Numbered from the stretch's first letter, positions 10,678 through 22,537 are shown. The stretch: DNA of 64,000 bases from Chinchilla lanigera (GCF_000276665.1 NW_004955434.1:20619562-20683561); one strand, 5' to 3'. Translations and numbers: made by a program. Notes: generated from the sequence alone by a model not told the origin.

Positions 10678-12463
10678 GCTAGCTTAGTTACTTTCTTGTT
10701 ACTGAGACTAATACCAGACGCCTGCAACTGAAAGCAGAGGTTCACTTTGGCTCACAACTGATGGCAGCTCCAAGGGAGAAGAGCTTGCTAGAAGGGTCTG
10801 GATGGAAGGAAGCTGCTGTCAGTGCATCGAGGAAGCAGAAAGTAGGGAGGAGCCAGAATGGAGGCAAACCCTTGCGGCCATGCCTGCAGTGAGCCGCCTC
10901 CTTGGACAAGACCTGCCTCCGACAGCAAGTCAGCTATCATTCCCCATAACCTAATCGCCATCCAAAAGCCCGCCTGGAAGTGCACGACAGTCCTGAGGGA
11001 CATCTAGACATAGCCTTAAAGTCTACCCAGCACCTACAGGACTCATGTGAATCCCTTTATGTAAAACTTATCTGCCCATCTCTAAGTGTTGCCAAAGACC
11101 TAACAGTTTCAACACTGCTGAGAAGTCCAACACGTAGCGGTTGAGCCCCGTAAAAATCAGAAAGAAAGTTAAATGCCCCTGACATACAATTATACAGGGT
11201 GAACATGCGCATTTTAACAGCAAAGAATGGGGGATGGAAATCAGTGAGACCAAAGCATGACCAGAATGTAGCAGGGCAAACGTTAAATCCCATAGTTCCT
11301 TGCCTGGTACCTTGGCAAGACGTCAACGACCAAGAGGTTGGGTCCTACCCCTATGGCATTGCTGGTGGTTGTAGCCCTTGTGGCTTCCCTCTTGGGCTGG
11401 CTTTGTTCACTCCTTATGGCTTCCCCCAGATATTCCACATTCCTGGATTTTCTGACTTTCCTACTACACTTTTGGCTTCACTGGCATAGCTCCACACACT
11501 ACCCTGTTAGGAGCTCACAGCCTGGCCTCACGGAGCTTCTTCTGAAATTGGGATGGAAACTTTCTTGACCCCACAATTCTTGCATTTTTCATTCCTATAA
11601 ACTCAGCACCACTTGGGAGATGCCAAGGTTTGCTGCTACCAAGGCCTCTGAATGTCTGGATGGCTAACCACTATGAACCAAAGTCTGGGGAAGCAACTCC
11701 TTGGGTTACCATTCTCAAACAGGGTGCCCTGGGGCTCTTTTCTCAAAGCAAAGTCTTTTGCTTTCACATCTTTAAACCTGTGAAGGGTGGGGCCCTCCTG
11801 ATTTCTCTCGTGCTCTTAAACATATTTCCTATGGTCCTGACCCAAAGTACTTGGCTGCTTTGTAATTCTAATCTTTTCAGCATCAAAGATCTCCTCTGCT
11901 CTAAATTTATAGGCTCCAACTTGACCAGAGCTTCGTTTCTGGTTAAACTTAAAACTTCTTAAATCACTTAGCTATGTTGTTTGCTCTTGATTTGCAGTAT
12001 AAATCTGGCTAATATCCCCCCAAATATGCATGCCACCACCTGAATGTTGGGCTGTTTTGAAATTGCTTCCACCGGGTTAATTAATCTATCCTTAATCTTA
12101 TTCTCCTGTAAAGTGTCAGGGCACAGCACAATATAGAATTTTTTTTTTCTGCCAGAGCTTAACACATACGATGTTGAGTCCATTGTCAATGGAGTCTTTG
12201 TTCCCAAGTGAAACCTCCTGAGCCTGGTCTTCACATTTTTATCAGCATTCCGGTCTCCCAGACTCTCCCATCAAGCTTGGCTGATACCTTTCTAGAGCTT
12301 TGTGCTAGTTGGTATCTCCAAGCCTTTCCAAAGTTGTCTTACAGACCAGTTCTGAGGGCCTCTGAACCACAGGCAGCTGTGTCACAGCAGCACCCCATCC
12401 CTCAAACCAAAATCTCTACTATTTATTTTTCCTTAAAGGACACCTAGATATAAATCATAACAA
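10678..12463 (-). mobile_element. MaLR provirus-like element with deleted 5' LTR
   Basis: 10,678 to about 11,040 is an antisense MaLR LTR ('tgctagcttagttactttc', 'aaagcagaggttcactttggctcac', ending 'gagggacatctagacatagcc'). About 11,040-12,420 matches the non-coding MaLR internal region in antisense: 'gcagggcaaacgttaaatccc', 'cttgggagatgccaagg', 'ggtggggccctcctgattt', 'gtcacagcagcaccccatccc'. At the right end only the last bases of the second LTR remain ('aaggacacctagatataaatcataaca' in outline), ending in CA. The element is thus LTR, internal region, and a stub of the 5' LTR. The internal region of this family codes for no protein, and its frames are chance. Confidence 0.8.
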
Positions 12464-12466
12464 GCG

Positions 12467-12944
12467 CCTAGAAGTTATAAATCACTTTCTTTTCACAGCA
12501 TTTTGGTAGCTTGTGCCGTTCCAAATATAAAATGGCGGAGATATTCATTTGTAATAGAAACTGTCCTCGTCATTATCCTATAAAGCCTTTTTTCCTGATT
12601 ACACAGGACATAAGTATATACTGGTGTGTGCTTTTGTATTTGTGTGTGTGTGTGTGTGAATATTTTGTATGGGTATGTGCACATACATACATCATAGAAA
12701 AATGAGAAATTATGAAAAAGTTCAAACAATAAAGTTACATGCAGCCCTTCCATGAGAAAAAAACCGTGCATATTAATATTTTCTTGTTTTATTCTACAGT
12801 CTTTTAAAATTCTGTATAGTATTTGTGTTTCAGGAAGCACTAGTAATGTTTACTGAGTCTTTTAGTGTCCTTGCTACAACGCGAAGTGCACATATTTGCA
12901 CACTGAAGCACCCTCCCCATCCCTGTGTGGCAGGTCACTGACAC
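12467..12944. other. Non-coding with (TG)n microsatellite
   Basis: A short (TG)9 run lies at about 12,641-12,658, followed by a 'catacatacatc' patch. Minus-strand open frames here simply read through the (CA)n. No gene is seen. Confidence 0.6.
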
Positions 12945-13055
12945 AGCCAGTTCCAAGTAAAGGGGAGCTGCAGCTCAGAAAGGTTAAGCAATTACCCGTG
13001 GGCGCTCAGTTGGGGCTGCATGCAGATTCTGGCCTCTATACCAAGGCTATCTTTT
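12945..13055 (-). mobile_element. MIR SINE fragment
   Basis: Antisense MIR core: 'gcagctcagaaaggttaagcaattaccc' in outline, then 'gctcagttggggctgcatgcag'. This matches the order 'ctcagagaggttaag...cacagctagtaag'. It is diverged. Confidence 0.6.
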
Positions 13056-13371
13056 CATTACCTGTGTCTCCAGATGTTTGGCACCGTGAAGCTAAAAGTA
13101 GACATGGACATTTACCCTATGGTGGGGGTATTACAGTATATGAGGTTTTTTTTACTGTGAATCTTTTTACTTAAGGAAGTATTCAAAACAAGATGATAGG
13201 AAATTAACTGAAGAACAGACTTGTCCTAGGAGGTATTTTGAAATGAATCTTTCTGTGAAAATAGTAACTAGGCTATGGGACCTACTTACAGAGTTCTGAG
13301 GGACACTAATTTTGACACTAATTTTGATGTTGGGGCACGCGCTCCTTCCAGTCAGGGCGAAGGGAGCGTAC

Positions 13372-13498
13372 CTGTGGCCTGTGGGACGCTGAGCCGCGGT
13401 GTGGTGGGCTGCGCATCCTCTGGCTGAGACTCAGCTGCGGCGCTGTGCAGTCCACGAATGGGCTCTGGCGTGCACATGGCCTCTGCTGAGCCGTTGTA
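13372..13498 (-). CDS. Candidate internal coding exon, gene not recognised
   Basis: On the minus strand a pyrimidine-rich acceptor ('cttttatcttgctttttaag') precedes 127 GC-rich bases, followed by a strong donor, ACAG|GTACGC. The first frame is open for 42 codons plus one base (starting YNGSAEAMCTPEPIRG, then a Q/P/T/S-rich tail). A second frame is also open; the third has a TGA. The block is far richer in GC and CpG than its flanks. Length and phase suit an internal exon of a long gene on the minus strand. I do not recognise the peptide. Alternatives are a conserved regulatory block with chance splice-like ends, or an unknown repeat. Most intact LTR elements here lie on the minus strand, which would be the sense strand of such a gene; this is weak evidence against it. 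Confidence 0.35.
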
Positions 13499-14740
13499 CT
13501 TAAAAAGCAAGATAAAAGTGCAAGCCTTAGTATCTCGAGCACAATACTAAAGTGGATTCTTTTAGCACCTATTCAGAGTCCGTTAAAAGCGGCTGTGTCC
13601 CTGTTCTTACAGACTAAGTTGTAAAATGTAAGACACTGGGCCTCACAAACATAGCCCAGTTTTATTGGCTCTGTTTCTAAAGCATTTGTTTATAATCATA
13701 ATACTTGAATTACCTTTCCTTCATGCAGTAAGTGCTGCCGCGGGCCTGTCAAAGGAAGTGTGTAAAAGTAGGGTCAATCTCATTAGGCTTTTCTGGATTA
13801 AAATTTTCTCATGGAAACAATAAAGACCAGCCTTAAAAACCTTCTCTAAATTATAAATATGCCCATAAGACCCACTTGCATGTCAATACATTAAATACTT
13901 CTTACATGTTCAAAGACCAAAGTGAGTTTTGCTTTTCTTTGGTTCACTTCTAAATCCCCCAGAATCCTTCAGAGTAAGAACCACAAAGAGTCGCAAGTGC
14001 AGGCGTCGTCTGTGTGTCCCCTAATGGTGGGAGTGTTTTTCTTAGTGCGTGCTCCACATAAAGGCATCCGACAGCACGTGCCTGTGGCAGTTGAAGGTAT
14101 TTATGATAGAGAAGAATAATGAAGTAAATTAGGGTGGAGCTCTGGCTTTGGTTTTAAATTTCCTAGATTTTTACAAGTCCAAGCTCAAGTCACTCCGCCC
14201 ATCCTGATAGGGTTTAATATTCAATATATGGGCTTGAAGACCTTGTGGAGGCAATCAGCTATTTACTATGCTTTCGTGTTTTTAAGGTTGTTGAGTTTAA
14301 AAATATACTCATTAATTTGAATTGCTACTATTGCAAAATACATTTTTTTTTGAGACTTTTACTATCTGAGCTATTGCCCAGATAACTGGACAAAAACACT
14401 TTCCTAGGATCTGCTGCAAAAATCATGGGCCTCCTCTGCAAATATGTTGGGGGCAGACACCGCAGAGTTTTGGGAAAGTGACATTCTTTTTTTTCCTCCT
14501 GGCAAAGCCAAAGCCATCTCTTTCCTTCTGCCCTGTTTCTAAACTATTAATATGAAGAAGCAGCCTCATTCTTTCAGGAAAACGAAAAAGTGAAAACAAA
14601 TGAAAATTTTTCATCTAAGAAATCCGCTGGGGGAAGAGAATTGTTAGGGAAGCAATCCGTCCCTCTTCCTGTATGAGTGCGGAGGCAGTTTGGATTTATG
14701 TGGTCTGGGCTGGCTGGCAGGACCCTGTTTAGCGTCCTTG
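13499..14740. other. Non-coding, nothing recognised
   Basis: AT-rich sequence with no clear repeat. The minus strand from about 13,520 down to the candidate acceptor is pyrimidine-rich, as expected just upstream of an exon. Confidence 0.4.
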
Positions 14741-15190
14741 GCTCTTCACTCTTGGCTCAGCTCGGGCTCCAGGCAGCAGCAGCTCAGAGCTTAATGTTAC
14801 CCGCGGCTCCTCCGCGGAGAGCGGATGAGTAATCCACCTTCAGAGGGCAACCTGCTGGCGCTTCCTCACACATTCTTGATCTAAACAACACACAGGCAGG
14901 GGTATTTGTTCGCAGGGCTTATTCTGTGGGAGGTAGGAAGGAAAGAAGAAGCAATAAAAAGAGACTTAGATAGTTGAAAACTACAAATCTCACAATGGCA
15001 AGCGGTTCAGAGCAAGGTAACCAGCCAAGAGGAGGGCTTAAGCGCACAAACACAGGCATGAGCTCCAGAACGCTCCAGGTAGGGCCGCGGTGGGAGATGC
15101 CCTGCCGCCTGCTGTGCGTCATCTAACACGTTCCCCAGACTCACAGGCCACCTCCTTGGGTTCCGCGGAGGCTCTCTGCCCAGTGTTACT
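14740..15190. promoter_or_regulatory. GC-rich unique block, possible regulatory element
   Basis: This unique-looking stretch has several CpGs ('acccgcggctcctccgcgg', with the small inverted repeat CCGCGG...CCGCGG) and an AP-1-like 'ggatgagtaatcc'. No transposon was recognised. Open frames on the minus strand are short. It could be a conserved enhancer or an undetected exon; conservation data would be needed to decide. Confidence 0.25.
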
Positions 15191-16340
15191 TGCAGACCTC
15201 TCTTCAGTGCCCCTACCCCACCTTTGCTTGTCCCCTTTCACGTGTGTCCTTCATGCCTAGTGCTTTATGAGAGTCTCTGTCAGGGTGACAAAGGGAAACG
15301 TACTTACCATTACCATAGGATTTTCCTTGAAACCAGCCCAGGAGCTCTCACAGTGAAATAGCTTTAATGCACCTGGGACTATCCAGCCCAACTTCTCATC
15401 ATCCTGGTGAAGGGGGACATTCCCTGGGGATGAAGCAGAGATCGCTCCCTGGCAGGCAGGAGCAGCCTCTCCAGAAGGTAGCCTTGCTCAGAGCTGTTGA
15501 GACCACAGGCCCTGTGTTCTTCCCTCCAAAGAGCTACTGTGCACTTTATTTTCCTGTGTGTGGGATTGATGTGTAGTATTACTTCAGATGATTTTTCTCT
15601 CTGTAATATAAAATCTAGAAATAGCCTAATAGGAAACCTAATTATTTTCCTAATGCCTTAATTTTGGGAAATTGACAATGCAGTGTTAGCTCGAGGTGCC
15701 AAATGAGTGGACAGAAGAGTGGATAGATGAAAGGGTCGATGGCTGGAAGACCAAATGAATGGAAGCATTGATGAGCATGTAAGAGCATTTATGAGAGTAA
15801 TCTAGGCATTGTTCCAGTTTCTATTCAGTCAGGAATCTTAGTTCAGTCACCTTAACTGAAAATCAGTAGATAAGCCTTCTTATCCCTAGGGAGTATTCTG
15901 CCAGATTTCAGATGAATCTATTTCCTGCAGGCCTAGAAACAAGATTTCTACCCAGAGGAGATCAGAGGAGCATGCTACCTTTCTGGAAATCTTTAAGATA
16001 CAACTTCTCTGTTCACCGTAGTCTTTTTCTAATCACAAGATTAACCATTGAAAATAAAATACTGTATCTCATTGGTATGTATGCCATCTGTTACATTTTA
16101 TAGTATGTAACTCCAACATTGTAAATATTGTGAACATGATTCTTGTGCAATGAACATAACTATAAATGAGAATTTGGGGATGAGTGGAATTTCACTAATC
16201 CAATGTAAATACTGGCATGGTTCGCATCAGGAAAACTGTGTAAAATTCCATACCTTTGACCCATGAAGTGAGTCCCACTGATGCTTTCTAAAACAGGGAA
16301 TGTGCTTGCTCCTTATGTCATATATGCACAGAAAGACTAT
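15191..16340. other. Non-coding, nothing recognised
   Basis: No gene or confident repeat. Short open frames only. Confidence 0.5.
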
Positions 16341-16354
16341 ATTAAAACATTTTT

Positions 16355-16428
16355 TGTACCAGGAATTGAACTCAGGACTTTGCGCTTGCCAGGCAGGTGC
16401 TGTGCCGCTGAGCTGCATCCCTGGCTCC
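16355..16428 (-). mobile_element. ID-type SINE with target-site duplication
   Basis: Reverse-complement ID: T-run, 'gtaccaggaattgaactcagg', 'gcgcttgccaggcagg', 'gccgctgagctgcatccctgg'. It is flanked by the direct repeat 'attaaaacattttt' at 16,341-16,354 and 16,429-16,442, the L1-type target-site duplication. The A box and B box are recognisable, with several mutations. Open frames on both strands here are SINE artefacts. Confidence 0.92.
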
Positions 16429-16573
16429 ATTAAAACATTTTTGTCTGTACAGCCATTGTGCCTGTATATTGTCTTTTCTGAATGAGCCAAGGAGGAACGT
16501 TTGCCTCTGATAAATCTTTTATTCCAGCAAAAGAAACTCCAGATGAAACTGGCAGTTTTAAATTTCTAGCAAA

Positions 16574-16680
16574 GGGGCTGGGGATTTAGCTCAGCGGCAC
16601 AGCGCCTGCCTGGCAAGCGCAAGGTCGTGAGTTCGATTCCCGGTACCAGAAAAAAAAAATAAATAAATAAATAAATAAAT
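16574..16680 (+). mobile_element. ID-type SINE, best-preserved copy
   Basis: The body is 'ggggctggggatttagctca' (A box region), then 'gcgcctgcctggcaagcgc' and 'gtgagttcgattcccggtacc' (B box GTTCGATTCC intact), then an A-rich tail that has become (AAAT)n. The flanking duplication 'taaatttctagcaaa' is at 16,559-16,573 and 16,676-16,690, the second copy overlapping the tail. The intact boxes and clean duplication suggest a fairly young insertion. This copy is the best guide to the consensus in this genome, which differs from mouse and rat ID. Confidence 0.95.
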
Positions 16681-16690
16681 TTCTAGCAAA

Positions 16691-18125
16691 TTACTCTGCC
16701 AGCCCCATGTAAGGCTCCAAGTAGAACCCGTGTAAAGTCTGGAAATTTCGTGGTGATCCTGGCACTTCAGCTTTGAGGTAAAGTTTGCTGATTATAGGAG
16801 AACCTTCTTGCGCACACCTACAGTCACATAGTGTGGAATTAAGTGCTGCTGCCTTGGCCTTGTCAACTCTCTTGCTCCTCTCTGCTTGCTTCTTGGCAGA
16901 TGCCCCCAAATTCTCCTCAAATTCCATGCTTCCTTGGCTGTGGAGGGTCTCAGAAACACAGACTGATGGCGTCCATTGTGACATGACCTCCCCTGAGTAG
17001 GTTAGTTTTACCTTTGGGATGTCAGCTCCTCGCAGAGCTAGCTAGGATTCATGTCACCTTTGTATTCCCCAGTGCTGGCAAAGCAACTGCAGTTTCGGTT
17101 CTGATCAGTAAATATGTGTAGAATTAAACTAAACGGTGTATCATTTAAAAAATTATTTCTGGTACTAATTTGGTGTCATATATTCTGTGAAATGCTGTAG
17201 TATGTACAAAATTGCCATATTTTAGCACAGTGGGAAGTAGCAATATGAAAACTGGCATACTCAGGTACGGAAACATTTTAGAATATATGACTTTGTTATA
17301 CGTGATCTAATAAAAAATGTAATATAGTGTTGATAGGCTTTAGGGAAAAGTGGAACTTTTCTTATAGATGATGGTAATGAAAGAGAGTTTTACACACACA
17401 ACATGCACACGGACACACAGATAATACTAGTTTACAACTGTGGCTAAGACCACGTACCAGGCCTACTGGTGAGCAACTGCTCTTCACCTTGGAAAATCTT
17501 ACGCAGGGATGTTTGTGCATCTCATGTTTTTATTGTTTTTGGCTAGAAGGGTAAATTCTTAACTCATCTCATTACGTTTTGAAACATCTAACTTTGGAGT
17601 TCAATAAAAATGCAGAAATGGCTTAATTTTTATCAACCTTTTTTAGAAATCTTACTTTGTTACCATGGTCTCTCTTTCTGTACACTTTTTTCTACAAATT
17701 TTTCAAAAATCTTTGGCAAAACTTTTTAGAAAGAGAAACTTCTATCGTATTTATTTCTTAAGCAGGCAAAACAATCACACAGTACAAAATAGTAGGATGA
17801 GTGTCCCTTTCCAGGTACCTCAGTTTACCTCCGTGGTAAGTAAAGTCACTGCATGACTTAGGTGTTCCTCCAGAGTTGCTGTGTGTGTACATTGCTTGCA
17901 CATACAATACATTCCACAGGAAGGAGTGGATAGTTTTTAATACAAGTTGTATGACATATCGCCTAGTTTGTGCTTGCTTCCACTGTAGAGGATATGCTTA
18001 CACCTTTAACCCAGGTTGCATATTTATGTTTACAATGAAATTCCATTCCTGGGTCTATGTGAATCTGTGTTGTAAGTTTACTCAGCGGCTATTGTGTGTG
18101 CTCAGATAATCCGTAAAGTGACTCT
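16691..18125. other. Non-coding, nothing certain
   Basis: A 97-codon minus-strand open frame at 16,691-16,984 has a Lys/Ala-rich middle but no family I recognise and no codon-level evidence of selection. A short AC-rich patch lies at 17,391-17,420. No gene is called. Confidence 0.4.
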
Positions 18126-18129
18126 GTGG

Positions 18130-18230
18130 CCCAAGTTACCTGCAGTATGTCGCTTCCTCGTTTCAGAAATGCATAAAAATCTGGCTCCTGTCCTGTGCGG
18201 GTCACAGTCTTCGTGATTATCCTCATTACC
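18130..18230 (+). mobile_element. MIR SINE fragment
   Basis: Sense MIR core traces: 'aagttacctgcagtatgtcgcttcctcgtttcag', 'gtgattatcctcattac'. This parallels 'gttacttaacctctctgtgcctcagttt...ggataat'. It is strongly diverged. Confidence 0.4.
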
Positions 18231-19421
18231 AACTTCAGCTCCTGACACGCTGGGCAAGACTAAACACAGGACTACCTTAGTAAATTATCTATGGAAATTT
18301 GGCCAAGAAGCAAGAAGTGCTTGCCATTGATTTCTTGTTATATTCTGCCTACTTAAAGTATTCTTTTATCTTCTGACACGTCTACTGATTTTAGTTGGGT
18401 TAACTCAATAATTCTTTCTACCACCCCTAACTCCAGCTTTTAGAAATTCTCGGGTCTTTTGTTTATGTGCTTAGAATGTGCTTTGTAACTTTTTAGTGTT
18501 AAGAATCAATGCCAATGCTAATTGTTGGCATATAATAAATGTGAATATTATCTTGCTTATTAGCTTTTTGGCTTGTTCTTGCAAAATCATAAAATGTGAA
18601 TGATGGCAAACATTTTTATCTTCCTTTTTGTTTCTTTTCCACAGATGTTAAATAGGTCTCACACCGTCTAACTAAAAATGTTACTCTGACTGCTCTACAA
18701 CATAGTAAGGATGGCAGTTTTCTGTAATTCAAGTTCTTATTTTAATAAGAGTTCTACTGGCACTATTTTAAGAGTGAACTTCTTCCATTGTTTTGTTAGG
18801 AAAATTTAAACTCTGCACTTCTCAAGGTAGAAGGTGAGAGAAATAGATGAACTATGGCTTATAATGCAAATATCTTGATCAAATCTCAAGAGCTGGACAT
18901 AATTTGTAGCGTGATATTACATAACTCATTTAGTATCTAGAGTGGAAGTGTTTATGAAATGCTTTGATGGTGAAGACTGAGTAGATTTTCTTTGATGCAG
19001 CTTCCCTTCGTTTCTCACTGATTTCTCATTTTTCTGTACTTTCAATGTCTATTTTCCTCTACCATAAACCGTGACAGCCTTACTTTACTCCAAGCTAAAG
19101 AGGTACTACAAATTTTTTTCCTGTGTTACTGGATTACTGGGGAAATCAAAGAAGGACAGTATATGTGAAATTGTCCCTGAAAACTACAGAGCACTCTGGA
19201 AATGAGGCCATTTCTGGAACATTTCAGCTTCATAGCAGTAGATGGAGAAATGGCCTGATTGACTCATATGTAATAACAATATGCTCCTTCTATTCAAGTC
19301 TTTTCTGAGAAAAGGAAAGTAAAACTTTGAGATAAAATTATTGAGGTAATGAACAATAAAAGAATTTGCAGAATATCTCAGAACATCATTAAACGCTGTT
19401 GTTAAAGTTACTGAATAAAAA
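18231..19421. other. Non-coding, nothing recognised
   Basis: AT-rich unique sequence without a gene or clear repeat. Confidence 0.5.
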
Positions 19422-19423
19422 TA

Positions 19424-19625
19424 CAGTGGTACCTTGGCTCACGAATGCTTTTGTTTGCACACAATTTGGTTCACAAACAGAAGTGTTTGGCAAAATTTTG
19501 TTTTCGTTTGCAGATTCTACCCTGGGTGGCAAACGCAGCTGTGCCCACCTTTTCTGCATAAACAGATATGACCTTCTTTTCCAAAATGGTGGAACAGATT
19601 AAATTCATGAACTGAGGTAGTACTG
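19424..19625. mobile_element. Pogo/Tigger-type MITE
   Basis: This element of about 202 bp has inverted ends: 'cagtggtaccttggctcacgaa' on the left and the reverse complement of 'ttcatgaactgaggtagtactg' on the right. It is flanked by TA on both sides (19,422-19,423 and 19,626-19,627), the target duplication of Tc1/mariner/pogo elements. It encodes no transposase and relied on an autonomous relative. A second member lies at 48,789. Confidence 0.85.
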
Positions 19626-19797
19626 TACCATAATATAATAGATGATGTTAAATATAATACAGTAAAAGTAAATGTGAAGGCAGTTGTACAATAATTACCC
19701 TTTTGTTTGACAAATGCTGCTTTAACATGTGCCCTTAATGATAAGTGGATTGAAGAAGAAATTTATAAAAGGAATAAGAAACATTTTGGGTGTGAGG

Positions 19798-19876
19798 GGG
19801 AGAGTTCTGGTATCAAACCAAGGTCCTGGTGCATGCAAAGCGTGTGCTCACCCTCAGAGCTACACCCTCAGCGCCA
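19798..19876 (-). mobile_element. Old ID/tRNA-derived SINE
   Basis: Reverse-complement order of a tRNA SINE: 'ctggtatcaaaccaaggtcctgg', 'gcatgcaaagcgtgtgctc', 'cctcagagctacaccctcagc'. It is more diverged than other copies here, and no target duplication is visible. Confidence 0.6.
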
Positions 19877-19879
19877 AGA

Positions 19880-22530
19880 AATCGCGATCTGTGAGGAAGA
19901 CAGTCGTAGGATGAGGGCTTTGAATTAAGGAATCCCACAAGATTCTAAACATTTACAGTGCCTACTCGAATGATTGTATTTTATCCATTCAGCCCATTAG
20001 GGACAGTGAGGGCATGGAGAAGCAGCTGTGAAGATTTCAACATTTCAGCTTTGTGAAAAATATTTTTCAAGTTTTTACTCTGATTGATGGCTAGATACTT
20101 CATGAAATCTTTTGTTAAACCGATACTGATGACCAGGAAGATGTCCAAAACAGGCCCAGCTCAGAGCTCTTTTCTGTCGGTGAGGCCCGCGAGGAGAGGG
20201 CAAGTTGGCGGGGACACGTTAGAATGTGGAGAGCCCGTAACCCAGGACAGGGCAGGAAGTTCTTGTGCCAGAGGAAGAGCTTCTGGATAACTCACACAGA
20301 GGACATTCTTTGATGTTGTTTCTTTAACAAAAATAGTTGGAAAAATAAACTAGACTCAACTTTGGAGCATCTGACCAGGCTTAAAGGCCTTGGGCGCAGT
20401 GTTTTGTGATTTGGCCGTCCAAAAACACTCTCTCCTTGCAAATTATTCTTCTTGCTGCTAACTTGGCATCACCTTCCTGAGCATGTGCTCCATGCTAGTG
20501 CCAGGATTTCCGTGAAGGTTCCGGATCAGCTATCACGGGATGCATATGGCACGTGCATTGCCTGTGTGTCTGACCCCAGTTATGGGATCATGAACGATGT
20601 TATGAATCCCTTCCCATGCTCAGAGTTAAGATACAGAAGTAGGTAAAGAGATGCTGCTGCTGTGGCTCCATATGGAAACCCCCTTTCTAAATAAGCAAGT
20701 CGTAGATCTCAGAAGAGCACTAAGGTGTCTCTAGCTTTTCCTTCTGGGAATATGCAGATGTATGTGATCCTTTATGCAAAACAGCAAAGGAGAAGAGTGT
20801 GCCCTTTGGGAGCGGGTGCTGTAGAATGATCAATGTAGTCCTTGGCGGGCTCGCACGGAGAAATCTGAAAAATGTTCCTCTCCTCCATCTCAGATAATTC
20901 TCCACTTCTCCAGTTGTCAGTTTGCAGTAGACACGTAGAGCTACTTGAAACTTGAGAACTCATGTTTAGGGTAACTTTTCTGGCCATTTCTTTTACCATT
21001 CACAATTTAGGAGTCCTGTTTTGTCAGAATAAATTCCAAAATTCTATCTGTTGGAACACGGTGGAAGTTCTCTAACCTCCTCTTGATCCACATTTTCTAT
21101 ATTCACTTATGAGAATTCAGTAGATTAATATAGGAATAAGGTCTTTGAGAGCAAGAACTCTCTCTTCTTTTTATACGCCCTATAACAGTGGCAGCAAATC
21201 TATGGCACATGTGCCACAGTGGGATCTTTGTATTATTGAAAGCTCTAAAAGTTCACATCACTTCCCTGTAATGTAAACCTAATAATACTGTGACAATTCA
21301 TAATGGATACGTGATAAAATGGATAAATGGTGAAATCATTTATTGCACATGACTTAAAATTAGTGATTAATGACTGGATTTCTGTGAAATCCTACTGGTT
21401 ACTTTGCTTCCTTTAATTTATACATTATATCCTTTTTGATGCTTATAAATGATATATATTTTTATATAAATTGTATAATATAAATTATAAGTATATTTAT
21501 ATATTTCATATGTTCAGAAGCCTCCATAAACATTAGGTAGGTGAACATTTTCTGGATCTCTTTTTGAGTCAAGAAGTTGAAAGAAAATATTAAATATGAT
21601 TGTGGCTCCTTCCTAGCAGTATCACACTAGTATTCAGAGATTGATTCCCACAGCAAAATTTGCTGTAGAGCTTTTTGATGGACTCTGAATAAATCTGGGA
21701 ACAAGAAGAAAGTTTCAAAAGATGTGGATTTTTATTAAATATGCTTGAAGCAATTCAGTTCCTTAGAGAAAAACAACTTCAAACTTCCAAGAGCTTTTCT
21801 GCAGCTGGGAGAGTAAATTCATATAAAGTTTTCTCATGGTTAACACCAAGACATGAAGGCTGGCTCTGTATGCTAGATTCGTGCCTTCCCCAGAGGGACA
21901 GATCCTCAGCTCTTACGGCACATACATGCAAGGATTTCCTGTATACAGAGATGGAATAAACTATTCCTTTTGATGGCAATTTCCAGTCACAGAATAAGAA
22001 GACCGCATATCTTTAAGGATTTAGGTTTTCATGTTTAATAAGAGTGGATTAACTTATGGTGCTTTCTGAAAGATCAGTCATTTGCATGTTCTCTTTGTAG
22101 TTATTACTACTGGAATGTGCCATTATATATTTAGCGTGTCATTAAATCCACTTACTTTGTAATTCAGTTAATTTAAAAATGAACTTTATATCATTACAAA
22201 AAAAGAAAGTCATTGCCACAGGCCATAGATCAAAAGTAATTGTAACAATAAACACAAAGGAAACAAAATATGCCTCAGTGCTAGTTATGCGATATTGTCT
22301 GCTTGAGTCTCTGTGCTTGAGATCTGCTCATTCTTTGTTAAATTGAAATGTTTAAATGTGGAAGTGAGTCGAAGAGTACCACCACCACAGTGACTCGTTA
22401 TCCTTCCCTCACTCAAAATGATTGAGAGAGATGAGAAAAAAGTACGCTTATGCCCGTAGGAGGTGAGGTTATTGAACACAATGTCACTACGTTCTTCCAA
22501 TTACCCTGCACACCCCCAACAATGAGCTTG
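19880..22530. other. Non-coding, nothing certain
   Basis: No gene or confident repeat. A GC-rich patch lies at 20,150-20,260. An AT-only island lies at 21,440-21,510 ('gatatatatttttatataaattg'), a low-complexity region. Confidence 0.45.
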
Positions 22531-22537
22531 GGGCTAC

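Noticed and set aside
16691..17000. Lys/Ala-rich frame resembling a ribosomal-protein-like retrocopy
   Set aside because: I could not match it to any specific ribosomal protein. The frame has no clear start context, A-tail or flanking duplication.
21188..21240. hAT-like start ('cagtggcagcaaatctatggcac')
   Set aside because: Short resemblance only. No inverted terminus and no target duplication found nearby.
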